A stretch of 64,000 nucleotides of DNA from Acorus gramineus (taxonomy: Eukaryota; Streptophyta; Magnoliopsida; Acorales; Acoraceae), in the NCBI GenBank assembly GCA_030737835.1, contig CM060855.1, positions 3,032,478 to 3,096,477 on the forward strand. The letters are read 5' to 3'. Position numbers and translations under genes: made by a program. The notes below the pieces were generated by a model, which did no database searches, was not told where the DNA came from, and worked only from the letters and a program-made list of their open reading frames with translations. Below are positions 10,783 to 21,950 of the stretch, piece after piece. Within the stretch, counting starts at the first letter, position 1, and every line of letters starts with the position of its first letter.

Positions 10783-13413
10783 ATGGATTCAAAGAAGCCT
10801 TATTTGGTTTCAATCATAATAAGATGTATATATGCAGGCATGAGCTTGCTCTCCAAAGCAGCATATAATCATGGTATGAGCACTTATGTCTTCTTATTCT
10901 ACAGACAATGCGTCGCCCTCATATTCTTAGCGCCATTCGCATTGATCTTCGAAAGGTAAAGGCAATGTAAACCATTCATATAATCACCAATACATTCTAT
11001 GCTTCAGCTTTTGATTGTGCTGATACAGTTTTCATGATGTTCAGGAAAACAGCCCTTCCATTGAGGTTTAAAACCTTATTAAAGATGTTCTTACTAGCGC
11101 TAATCGGGTATGTCGTGCCTTAGTTTAGCTTTGTTTGGCTTTGGAGGAGTGATAATTCTTTTTATAACATTGGATTGTTGTTGGTGTTTAGGATCACTTT
11201 CAGCTTAAACATGTATGGTCTTGGCATTAGTTACACATCAGCAACTCTGGCATCTGCAATTACTAACATGATCCCTGTGATCACTTTCTTCTTGAGCACT
11301 TTGTTGAGGTACTGCTTCAAACACTTGATTCAGTGTATTTGATTAGTACTATTATATGTGGGGGGGGAGGGGGGGTGTTGGGATTATAAAGGAGTGAAGC
11401 CTCACATGATTTTCAATCTATTGGTTTTCTAAGATTAGAATTTTTTTAGGCCCTTTCAAATGAACTAGTTAAACCATTGTTTTAGGATCAAAAATAATAT
11501 TTCTACCAAGTAGAAAAAATGAGATTTCTAATATAAATTTTTTAACGTTTTTGTTGTCAAATGGTATTAGAATATTATTTCTGCTTTACATCATGGCTAT
11601 ACCACTTAATATACCACTGTGAAAGAGGTTTCTATTAGCACTAAAGTTTTGATTAGTGATCACATCAGTTCAATTTTCGAATTGTTTTTTGCATCTCTGC
11701 TTTAATATGTGAGTGGTGAGTGATCACCTCAGAAATATCTTGAATAAGTGAGGATCATGCTTTCTCTTGCATTCTGTCCTTTTTTTTAGAATTGTGTAGT
11801 ACTAAGTCACAGTTTGGAACTAATTTTTTAGAACAGTTCTAATAAACTTTTTCATAAAAGATGCTTGCAATTAGTTTTTTCATAAAAGTTCTTTTTCTTA
11901 CTTTTAATGCATAAATCACAATTAGAAATAATTAAAAACTAAAGTAGAAAAATAAAAAACACATTTCGAACCCATTATATGAAAAAAACTGATTTTACAA
12001 AAGCAGAATAGGAGGTCTAAAATCACCAACATTTCTAACACGCAACCTTCACAGAATGGAAACAGTCAAGCTGAAGAGAGCTTCGGGGATAGCCAAGCTA
12101 GCAGGGGTTGCGCTATGCATGGCGGGTGCGCTCACCATTGCATTCTACATAGGCCCCTCCTTGAAATCATTCAATCACCATTACATCTCTTCCCATCACA
12201 ACAACAACAACAACAACAGACCAACAACCAATGCGAAGGAGACTTGGATCGAAGGCGCCTTTTTAATGCTTCTGTGCGCTACTTCTTGGTCAATGTGGCT
12301 TGTGTTTCAGGTCCTACACAAACTTAATCAATGCAATCCTCTAAACATGTCATGGGAGATCGATGTTTTACACCATAGCCTCCAATGAAAGTATATGTTT
12401 CATTACATGAAGTATGCATAATAAAATCACTCTTTTTGTTGCATTCGAACATCAGGGGAGAGTCATGGAGGAGTACCCATCAAAGCTTCTCTTTGCGACT
12501 ATTCTGTGCCTCTGCAGTGCCCTGCAGACATTTGTCGTCGCACTCATCTTTGAGAGGGACTACAGTCGATGGACGCTTGGTTTCGACATCGACCTTATCG
12601 CGGTGGCTTACTGTGTAATCTACATTGCAGAACTCATGTTCTTAGAACTCTCTTTTTGTAGTCATTCCTATGATGGTAGTGGTATTGAAGCTTATGATAC
12701 CAATGTCATTAACATACATCTACACCGACAGAGCCAAATCTGTCACTATTGTCAAAAGTTCAAATAAAACATACTGCTGTCCAAAAAGGTTAAATTAGTT
12801 GGTCATCACACAATGCATTGAGTTTAACATGATATTGATGGGTTTTTTATTTGCCAATGTTGTTTAAGATACATATCATAGACATTATCATTGTTTGACA
12901 GGGAATATTTGTCTCCGGTCTCGTACTTTATTTACAAGGTTGGTGTATTGAGAAAAGAGGGCCTGTCTTCTACTCCATGTCGGCGCCATTGACCTTCGTC
13001 ATCACCATCGTTGTATCTTTATTCGCCCTCGGAGAGAGAATCAACCTTGGAAGGTATCCAAAACTAGTCATTAAGGGTCAGTTTGGCGTCCATTCTCATT
13101 CTCATTCTCTTTCTATTGGAATACTCAGAAATATTATATTTGAAATCTTCTATTCTTGTATTCATTCCTAGATATCTTATGCAAAATTCCTCCTTTTACG
13201 GAATATACCAACTAGATTCCTCGAAATGAGGAATTCTTCTTTTGAACACTCATTAAGAAAGCTTTGTTTGTTGACATGTTTTCACTTCATTGTTGTTGTT
13301 GTTGTTGTTGCAGTGTTTTGGGTGGAACATTCATGGTTGGAGGCCTTTATAGTGTTCTATGGGGAAAAAGCAAAGATCAAAAGGAGAAGGAAACCATGGC
13401 AGCCTTACCATAA
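10783..13413 (+). CDS. WAT1-related / nodulin MtN21-type EamA transporter, seven exons
   Basis: Seven exons join in frame into 339 codons plus stop: 10783-10955, 11045-11107, 11192-11308, 12055-12310, 12456-12614, 12902-13053, 13314-13413, with GT-AG at every junction. The protein begins MDSKKPYLVSIIIRCIYAGM. It has two EamA halves (about residues 10-140 and 180-325) with several hydrophobic spans, the WAT1 signatures FLFYRQCVALIFLAPFAL, GISYTSATLASAITNMIPVI and LQGWCIEKRGPVF, and ends ...GGLYSVLWGKSK. A His/Asn-rich loop with six Asn (167-172) separates the halves. It most resembles the Arabidopsis At5g64700 type, from memory. Family members export or import amino acids, auxin or other metabolites across plasma or vacuolar membranes; the substrate here is unknown. 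It is convergent with the gene at 15846-20953. The stop is 66 bp before a copia LTR. Confidence 0.9.
11361..11378 (+). other. G-run in intron 3 of the WAT1-related gene
   Basis: Two long G tracts separated by one A lie in the 746-bp intron 3. Such a run could form a G-quadruplex in DNA or pre-mRNA. Only sequence composition supports this. Confidence 0.6.
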
Positions 13414-13472
13414 GAGTCAAAGTTTGAGATTTCAAACAATGGAGATGTCTTTTCATCTAGTATTAAGTGTTT

Positions 13473-13478
13473 AATAAA
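13473..13478 (+). terminator. Candidate poly(A) signal AATAAA
   Basis: AATAAA lies 60 bp after the WAT1 stop codon, directly before the start of a copia-type LTR. A second AATAAA at 13557-13562 is inside that LTR. Either could direct 3' end formation. Confidence 0.4.
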
Positions 13479-13718
13479 TGTAATTGACATTATTATGAAT
13501 AAGAGATTAACTGAGTTGTAATAGATAAGATCAAATCTCAACTGAATAATTTAATTAATAAAAGATTTGACTCTATCCAATCTTAAGTTATTGAGTCTAT
13601 CAATAGGATCCATGTAATCTCTTTTGATTATCGAGAATATTGTATATTTGTTTTTCATTTCCTTCTCTCTTCTTCTCTACATTACTTTATATTTATATTA
13701 GATCTTAGATTTTCTACA
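13479..13718 (+). mobile_element. Copia-type LTR with adjoining primer-binding site
   Basis: A 240-bp segment begins TGTAATTG and ends TTCTACA (TGTA...TACA inverted ends). It is followed directly by TGGTATCAGATC (13719-13730), close to the usual initiator tRNA-Met primer-binding site TGGTATCAGAGC of plant Ty1/copia elements. No gag-pol region or second LTR was recognised downstream, so it is a truncated fossil. Confidence 0.6.
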
Positions 13719-13730
13719 TGGTATCAGATC

Positions 13731-15845
13731 TATATGATCTAATGTGATCATTTCTTTTATCATTTCAATAAAAAAAAATTAAATTTCTTTATGAAACACC
13801 CTGTAATGTGTAGAGAGATCGTGACAGATGAAGATAAAGAGCTTTAAAGGATTTCTCATTCCACTAAAAATGGCATATCCACCCTTCCACTTTGTATCCC
13901 AAAATCTGGATATTGGTATGGTCAAGGGTTTTTTTTGTTGACCTCATTTTTAAATGCACCTAAAAAGATGTTTTAAACTAATTTTTCTAAAAATATGGTA
14001 CATGTGGAGGTTTTACATGAAAATAAACAGACCCTAAATTGTGTTGTTCAATTTATAGGGACTTGAAAATTAAAAAAAAAAATTGTGAAGGCTAGACTCC
14101 TATTTGAAAATGTTATTGTTTTGGGGTCCTTATGAGAAGATGAGAAAGTTTAAGACTTTGGAGTGAAAACAAACGGACCCTAAATTGTGTTAAGGGACTT
14201 GATAATAAATTGTTTTTGTGAGGCTGGACTCTGTTTTGGTGTGTGTGGGTGGGGGAGTTTTTTGGAAATACTATTTTTTTTAAATATATATTTTTTAGAT
14301 TATAATAGGCATTATCAAACAAGTTGATAGGATTCCTAATCCCAAATTACCTAGATTTGGGCTCATGATTCACAAAATCTCAATCCGGCCCCTCAACCAA
14401 ACAGCACCTTATAACAATAGTTGTCTAATTAAAATTGATTAAATAAGCAAAAGAAGAAGGATTATATAAGCAAATTAAATTTTAAGGATTTTTTTTATTA
14501 TTGAATTTTGATTTAAGTGATTTTTCTTTGTTGAAAATTGTGAAATATTAAATTAGATATTTTAATTGTGTTCAGAATTTTAAATTTAAAAATTTAGATG
14601 CTATTAAAATATTTGTATGTTGTCAATGAAAAATTTATTTTGCATAATTTTACACTTTTTTTATTTAGAGAGTGATTTTAGGGAATCTAACATTTATATT
14701 ATGTATTTATTTATTGAATATTTAAGTTACTATTATTTTAGTTTTTATTTATTTATTTATATTTATCCAAAATTTTCTCTCACTGTTATATGATCTTAGC
14801 AACGCCACTACACACCATAATTGATTTGAAGTATCAAATTATGGAAGTTAAAGATATGTTAACAAAAAAAATCAATATCAAAATAAATATCTATTTAGAT
14901 ATTTCACAAAATATTTTATATACAATTTTCAAATATCAAAATACTTACAAAATCACATATACATTTTACTAATAAGAAAAAAATGTTAAAAGTTGGAGAT
15001 TTAAAATGAAATATGGAAAGGAAGGGACTGATCAGTAAATAACATAGACGAAGATTTAACCGAGAGACTAAAAATGAAATAGGCTAATGAATATGAGGAT
15101 TTAATAAAACAATATGAAGAAGGGATGGATCAGGGACTTAAAACTATGGTTTGGTAAATTGTGATTTTTATTTCATTTGAAACTTACAAATGTACATTCA
15201 AAGGATTACAAAAAAATATAATAGGATGTCATGAGCACACCCATTCAAAAAAAAAAAGAGTTAATCCAAAAGGTTAGAAACACACTGACACATATTATTT
15301 TTAAAAAAATAAAAACATGAACAATTGGACGGCCGGACTACATTTAAAACAGTAAAAAGAATTTGGTGTTTTGATCATAATAGCACTACCACCTCCCTTT
15401 GTTTTTCCATTCTCTCCCAAGCATACTAACCAACTATAAACCAACATCACAGTGTGTTCTACATTGGAGAATTTATACTTTGAATTTAACATTCGGAACA
15501 CATTTTTGACAACTGAATTGATCACGAAAATCTAGAACAAAAGGAACAAAGAGAAAAAAAAAAGATAGACTAGCAAAGAGAATCAATTCAATACAAAGAG
15601 CAGGTGTAGGATAGACACTTGCATACATACAAAAAAATACCAACAGAACAAAACAAAAGGACTTCCCAGAATCTCAACATTCCATCAAATTTTCAATTAC
15701 TAACATGTTCTAAATCATCCACTGACTGTTTCTTGTTCTCTATACTTTGATTTCCCTTTTTTTTTCTTTTTTTTTTCTTTTTTGAGTGAAGCCCAAAGAA
15801 TAAAAATCGAATGACGACGATGACAACAAAAAATAGTTTTTGACC
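13731..15845. other. Intergenic between the two convergent WAT1 genes
   Basis: AT-rich repeat DNA. A ~140-bp motif containing GGACCCTAAATTGTGTT occurs twice (about 14030 and 14178). A CAAACAGCACC followed by TTA (near 14406) looks like one end of a Tourist/PIF-type MITE without a located partner. Words such as GGGATGGATCAGGGACTTAAA near 15125 resemble the foldback repeat at 39421. The last few hundred bases (15300-15845) probably hold the 3' UTR of the - strand gene. No further gene was seen. Confidence 0.5.
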
Positions 15846-18800
15846 TCACATTGGCACCACCTGGGCTGTGAAAATTGCTTCATCCACTGTGACATTGCTC
15901 TCCGAAATGCTGGTGGTGGTACCGGAGTCGGGCGGCTCAGAGAGCTCAATCTCTGATGCCTGCTGCATTGGTGTCTTCACTGGCAACAACTGCTCCCTCT
16001 GCTTGGTTTCCTTGCATTTCCCCCACAACACCACATACAGCCCGATCACGATCAAAACCGCTCCTAATATACTGCATCAATGTAGTATAATCTTAGATCG
16101 TGAAGTACAACAAACATATAGACCATTAAACAAGATGAACACAAACCTTCCCAAATGGAGCTTCTCATTGAGAAACACAGAGCCCAGAACAGCTACAATA
16201 ACAAGCATCAAAGGATTGAAGACTGAAGCGAACAGGGGCCCCTTTTTTTGGATGCACCAAGCCACCACTGTCAGCGTCAACGCCGAGGCCACCACCCCCT
16301 GTAAATACAAATTCAAGTCTCTCATTCTAAGATTGGTTCAGATAATCAATGACATAAGTTTTTTGATGTTTAGCTTTTAATTTCACAGTTTAATTTTATG
16401 TGTGACAAGTTTACAAAAATAATGGATGAAAGCAGCTTCTGTCATAAAAGTTATTTTTTGAAATTTGGTTCTAAACAAGTCTAAGGGAAGCATTTGAAAA
16501 ACTAGACAACTTTTGATATTCTTATTTTGCAAAAATCATACTTAAATCCATCTAGTCTATTCCACCGGGCTTTTCAAAATCATTTCCAAACACTACCTAA
16601 CACATCGTTTTGAACCTATTATCAAATTTTGATTTTAGGTTTCACTCAAAAAGAGCTATATTTTGTTTGCTGAAATCCTACCCACCGTGTACGAGACCGT
16701 GAGAAGCCTGATATCAAAGCCGAGTCTCCAAACCCCCCAATTCCTCTCCATGCAAAGCGCGTAAACCACCCCTTGCACCGACGCCATCAAGCACATGAGT
16801 GCTGTCGCCGAGTAGAGGCACGTGTACTTTGCTATCATCTTAGCCTAAAAAAATCAATTGCCGACACATACAAATGTTAGATCAACAAGGGTCCTGAGAT
16901 CACAAGATCGTTTCGCGTTTCAAAATCACCTGAATAATCAACCAGATTGCATAAGAGAAACAGCTGGCTACTGCCAGTAATGAGCCAAGGGCATGATTAC
17001 CCGACGCTCGATGGTTACCGATGTTATTGTAGACATCGCGGTGGTGGTGGTCGTGGTGGTGGAGGTCCAAGCTCGTCTTCCACGGGTTGATCTCTACACC
17101 TTTGTAGAATGTGAGGAGCATCGCACCTCCTAGGCCGATGAGCGTCCCCATCACCTTGGCTTTGCCTGATACAGTCCGAATCGCCAAAAATTCCAAGCTG
17201 ATCAAGTACAAAAATAAAATAGATTGAACTCATATCATATGTGTGATTAAGGCCCCCTGTGAAAATAAATTTTAAAACCAGCTTTTGTGAAAACCACTCT
17301 CAACCAACTTTTTCACAAAATTTGCTATATTGACTTACCATACATAAAAATCAATATCTGAATGTAAAAGCTATAATTTAAAGACTATTCATTTGGAACC
17401 TATCATCTAAAAATTTAGTTTGATAATTGGCTCAAAGATTGGAGAATTCAGCCACAAAATCGAGCCACAACAATCTACATATACAATTGTGACTAAATTT
17501 GTTAGTAATTTTAATAAACCGGGTTGTGGATGTGAAAAAAAAAAAAAAGAACTAAACAAGACTTTATGTACCTAACTTTAAAATGCTTTCGGAGAATCCC
17601 CATCACCAGAGTATGCTACAATTTGGGAGAGATTAGATGCCACATTGTAAGGGACAAGTTAGTTTTAGGAGAAGAAACATATAAAAAAATCATTCATCAG
17701 CATGTCAATGATAATTGAAGTTCACACTAAAAGCTAGATGATTCAGATTCGAATAAAAGAGAACAACAACAACATAGCAAATCGAGATTTGCTTAAGTTA
17801 ATAAGCATCTCCCCTCTCTGTAAAAGAGGTCAAGGGATCAAATTCTGAGAAACATCTTTCTTCACACGAAAAAAAAGAAAACAACATATAGAGCTACTAG
17901 TTATGAGAGACTAATGTCATGATTCCTTGTTCATAAAAGAATAACTAATCATAATAACAACACCTAACACTTTGTTGAATCAAATATAATGGTCAAAGAT
18001 TTTGAAACAGAACAATCAATCTGATAGTTGTCACAAATCAGAAAGATGCCATAGATTTATGTCTCCAAGAAATCAAGGAAAACTGTCTTTCATCAAATTT
18101 ACATTAGTCCAATGACTTTATATACTCCAGAAATATGAACACCATATCTAATCCACTATACCCTTCTACCATGAAGGACAAATATATAAACCTGTTAACC
18201 AATCAGAACCAAAAATGAAGTTGGGAGTGCCTTAAAAAAACCAGTTCCTCAATCCAAAGTCAATTATCTATTCCTCATTTCACTAACATGGTATACATTT
18301 CATTAGACGATGCACAGGAAATTATCTACTTAGAGTACATACTTTATTTATTAATATTAAAATATATATATTTTATTGCACCAATTATTCAACTTTTAAA
18401 AAATCTAAACAACATGAAAATTGCTCACAGGATTGTCTCTGGTATTATCTAAAACATAAAAGAGTGTTGCTAATGTAAAGTTAAGATTTTATGTAAGCAA
18501 ATATGCATGCATTTATTTATATGAGTGCATTTTCACCAACTTTATGGGAGAAATCACAAAATCAATGTCTATGCAATTCATTCGAGTGTAGACACTAGGA
18601 CATATGCAACAAAATACACATTAGAAATAATCATAATTTTAACAGTAATTATTGAACAATGGGTTTGCATAAACAAAATTAAAGATCTATATAAACACAC
18701 CGAAATGTGACGGCCAATATGAAAGTGATGGCAGGGATGAGGTTGGTCATGGCCGACGCGAAGGAGGCCGAAGTGAGGGAGAGACTCGCCGCATAGAGAT

Positions 18801-20953
18801 TCTGCGCTAATGATCCCCTGCAAAGATGGTTTTATTCATTAAAAACATGTGAATATTACTAGTGATGGTGAAGAAGTGTGAAATGATAAGTTGATAACTA
18901 TAAACAATTAACACTTGGGGTCCGTTTGGATATGAGTTTAGGTAGATTCTGCGTTTCAAAAGCTAAAAATTCTCAAACTCATATCCAAACACATTTTCAG
19001 CGTTTAGTTTTTCAAACTACAATATTCATTTTTAGACTAAAAAATCTTGTGGTTGAAAATCTATTAAAACATAGCTTTTCAAAAGCTGAGTTTGAAACAT
19101 AAGATTTTAAAAATCTCAGTGTTTCAACCTTACATCCAAACACACCCTTAGGCCCGTTTAGATATGAGTTTAGGTAGATTTTGTGTTTAAAAAGTTAAAA
19201 ATTCTCAAACTCATATCCAAACATATTTTCAGCGTTTAACTTTTCAAATCATCATTTCTCATTTTTAAGCAAAAAAATCTTACAGTTAAAAATCTAATAA
19301 AATATAGTTTTTTAAAAGCTGAGTTTCAAATACAATATTTTAAGAATCTTAGCGTTTCAACGTCACATCCAAACGCAGCCTTAGTCACTAATAGCACAAG
19401 TCACAGCTAATGCCTACAACATTAATGTCATGCCAGATGGTTGTTAACAAAAGTATGTAAATATGAAACAAAAACACTAACAATGAAAAGGTCTCAGATT
19501 GTGACGCCCAACTAAAAAAAGAGGCACACCACGGGAACTCTTGGGTTGTAATGAAGGATGAAAATTTGTCTAAAAATTAGTCTCACCTTTAAAAACTAAA
19601 AATAATAATAATAAAAAAAGAAAAACTACAAATGCATGATTTACCCAAATAAGCCACATAGGAAAGCCTGAAAGATGAACAGCCATGTCAACCTTGGACG
19701 TTTCTTCCTGCATTAAAAACTTTTTGTTAGATTTCAAATCAAAAAAATTATGTAAACGAGATTTCAATTTCATCAAAAGTAATTTAAAAGGAGATCTAAT
19801 ATTTGTGGTGGTTATTAATTGATATTTTTTATAAAAATACAGCTAGGTGAAAGAAAGAAAAATTAAAACGGATATTTATTTAAAGATATTCATGGAGACC
19901 TAACATAAATGGCCGCATAAAATATTTTTTTTGTTTTAGGTAGAGATACCAAATCTTGAAATTTTGAATTTTCTGTGCAAATGAAAACATAATCAAAACT
20001 CTTCTAAAATTTCATTTAGTTTTTGTACAAAAAAAAAAAAAAACAATCTAGAGACTTTTAAAAAGAAAACAAATCCTAAAAACCTAAAATAGATAACTAA
20101 TTAAATAAAACCATGTAAAAAATGGATCTTCTATTTAAAAAATCATAGAAAAATAACTATTTTTTTTAAATAACAATCCACCTAATCAACACATATGCCC
20201 GTCCCAACCTAATCAAAGCATAACCTAATCATGGTCGTAATAAATTTTACTTAATGGTTAATTTTAAATAATATTTTTTTACATAAAAAAACTCAAAAAG
20301 AAAAAACCTAAATTTTAAAATAATAAAATAAAACCTAAAATCCCCCATCAAACAACATCAAAATCGTTTACACAAAAAAGCCAAATCATCAATCTAAAAC
20401 ACCACGTCAAAAAAAGCCATATAAACCAATCTCACAAAATCTACAAAAACAATCCACAAAACCCTAAAAAACCCAAAAACCACCAATCTGATCGCCACCT
20501 CAGCCAGTCATATTCTGTAATTAATTTCATTGATGTTTAATTTTAAAAATAATAATTTTTTAAATAAAAAACAAGAAAAAAAACCCCAAATTTAATAAAA
20601 TTAAAATAAAATCTAAAACCCCCATCAAAGAACAACAAAATCGTTTATACAAAAAACCCCAAATCAGTAATCTAAAACACACATCAAGAAAAACTCTAAA
20701 AACCAATCTCACAAAATAAAAAAAAAAATCCACAAAACCCTAAAAAAACCATGAAAATAAATAAATAAATAAACCTTTCAACAAAGAAAGCGAGGGGACC
20801 CAAGAACACAGTGGCGAAGACATATCTATAAGCCACAAGAACTCTTATACTCATCCCATCTTCAATGGATAGCTTATACAACACATTCATCCCTGCAAAC
20901 ACCACCATCACCATTACCATCCCCAACACCGGCATAACGTTATCCCGACCCAT
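15846..20953 (-). CDS. WAT1-related / nodulin MtN21-type EamA transporter, seven exons
   Basis: Seven - strand exons join in frame into 387 codons plus stop: 20775-20953, 19645-19707, 18701-18817, 16930-17197, 16686-16844, 16147-16298, 15846-16071, all with GT-AG introns. The start is the ATG at 20953, giving MGRDNVMPVLGMVMVMVVFA. Signatures include LVAYRYVFATVFLGPLAFF, KKRPRLTWLFIFQAFLCGLF, GSLAQNLYAASL, SFASAMTNLIPAITFILAV, SGKAKVMGTLIGLGGAMLL and KKGPLFASVFNPLMLVIVA. A His-rich loop (DLHHHDHHHRD, about 165-174) separates two EamA domains; the C-terminal tail of about 50 residues is acidic and Ser/Thr-rich. It resembles the Arabidopsis At1g25270/At1g68170 branch from memory. Exons 2, 3, 5 and 6 have exactly the same lengths (63, 117, 159, 152) as the + strand paralogue, so the structure is ancestral. 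Substrate unknown. Confidence 0.9.
18918..19147. mobile_element. Tourist/PIF-like MITE 1 in intron 2
   Basis: It starts GGGTCCGTTTGGATATGAG and ends CATCCAAACACACCC with an internal CTCATATCCAAAC block, giving inverted termini. It is followed by TTA, the target site of PIF/Harbinger MITEs. It abuts a second similar copy. It lies in intron 2 of the - strand WAT1-related gene. Confidence 0.6.
19151..19380. mobile_element. Tourist/PIF-like MITE 2 in intron 2
   Basis: A 230-bp diverged copy of the neighbouring MITE, starting GGCCCGTTTAGATATGAG and ending CATCCAAACGCAGCC. It has TTA on both sides (19148-19150 and 19381-19383), as expected for a PIF/Harbinger-type target duplication. Confidence 0.65.
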
Positions 20954-21149
20954 CCAAACAGCACCCAAAACTCAAAAGCTCTTCTTCTTCTTCTTCTCTG
21001 TCGATTGATTGTTTTTTTTTTTTTTTTTTGAAGGGTTTATTTTATAGGCAACAAAAGCTACGTAGATGGGAAGAGCGAGTCTTCCGATGCATGTGCGGGG
21101 TTTTTTTTTTTTTACACGTACGGGGGACTGGAAAGTTCTGAAAGGGAAA

Positions 21150-21595
21150 TAAAGGGAAAATTAATTCCAGGTCCTCTGCGGAACCTGAATTAATTGTAAA
21201 TCCCTGAAACATTTTAATTTATTTTTAGGGCACCAAATTAGTTGGAGTATGATTTATAGATCCTTCCATTCAACAAGGATTATTTTTTAGTTTTTTTTTT
21301 TCTAATTTTGCGTCAATCTTTACATTTTTAATAATGTACACAAACATGTTAACAATGTACGTAGACATTGAAGGAGTGGTAAAAATAAAAAATATAACAG
21401 TGAATTTAGTCATGTTAACCCTCATTCAATCATGTTCTATCTCAATTTTTTAGGAATAGAAAATTACTACAATTTCTCAACAAAAAAAAAATACAATAAG
21501 GTCTGGGACCTAAAATAAATAAGTTCAAATGTTTTCAGGGATCTAATAATAATTCAGAAGTTACTCGAAGGACCCGAAATTAAGTTTCCCTGTTA
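21150..21595. mobile_element. MITE-like element upstream of the - strand WAT1 gene
   Basis: The left end AGGGAAAATTAATTCCAGG and a right end whose reverse complement is AGGGAAACTTAATTTCGGG form imperfect terminal inverted repeats of about 40 bp. The interior is AT-rich without coding capacity. The target duplication was not resolved. Confidence 0.5.
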
Positions 21596-21648
21596 ATTTA
21601 ATGTAATTTACGGCGCGGGGGGTGTGTTATTTCCCGACGTCGACATTA

Positions 21649-21697
21649 CACGTGTAATTTGGTCGCTGACGCGTGCAGTGACATAATGTGACACGTG
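21649..21697. promoter_or_regulatory. Two G-box (CACGTG) motifs
   Basis: CACGTG occurs at 21649-21654 (in ACACGTGT) and 21692-21697 (in ACACGTGG), 43 bp apart, in a GC-richer island about 700 bp upstream of the - strand WAT1 start codon. Such motifs are bound by plant bZIP and bHLH factors and resemble ABA-response elements. Whether they act on this gene is inference. Confidence 0.4.
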
Positions 21698-21950
21698 GAG
21701 GAAGGTGGGTTTCCGAGTCTGGCGGGAGTCGGGGATTCTCTCAATGGACGGTTGTGATTTGATTGGGGATTTCGTTTTTTTTTTATTTTTTGCGATTTCT
21801 CCTTTTTTGATGGATTTGTGTAACCGACGTGGATTTTTTTTTTTTTTTTTTTAGAAAAATACAAACATGGATTTGGAAAGTGTGTGGTTACATTCCTTTT
21901 TATAATCTACTCTATTTATTAGGTATTCTGTTACATTAATCTATTACTTA

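Noticed and set aside
14113-14322. 69-codon - strand frame between the WAT1 genes
   Set aside because: It lies in AT-rich repeat DNA, has no family resemblance and overlaps a duplicated non-coding motif.
15868-16380. 170-codon + strand frame over the end of the - strand WAT1 gene
   Set aside because: It is antisense to exons 6 and 7 of a recognisable transporter and includes intron sequence.
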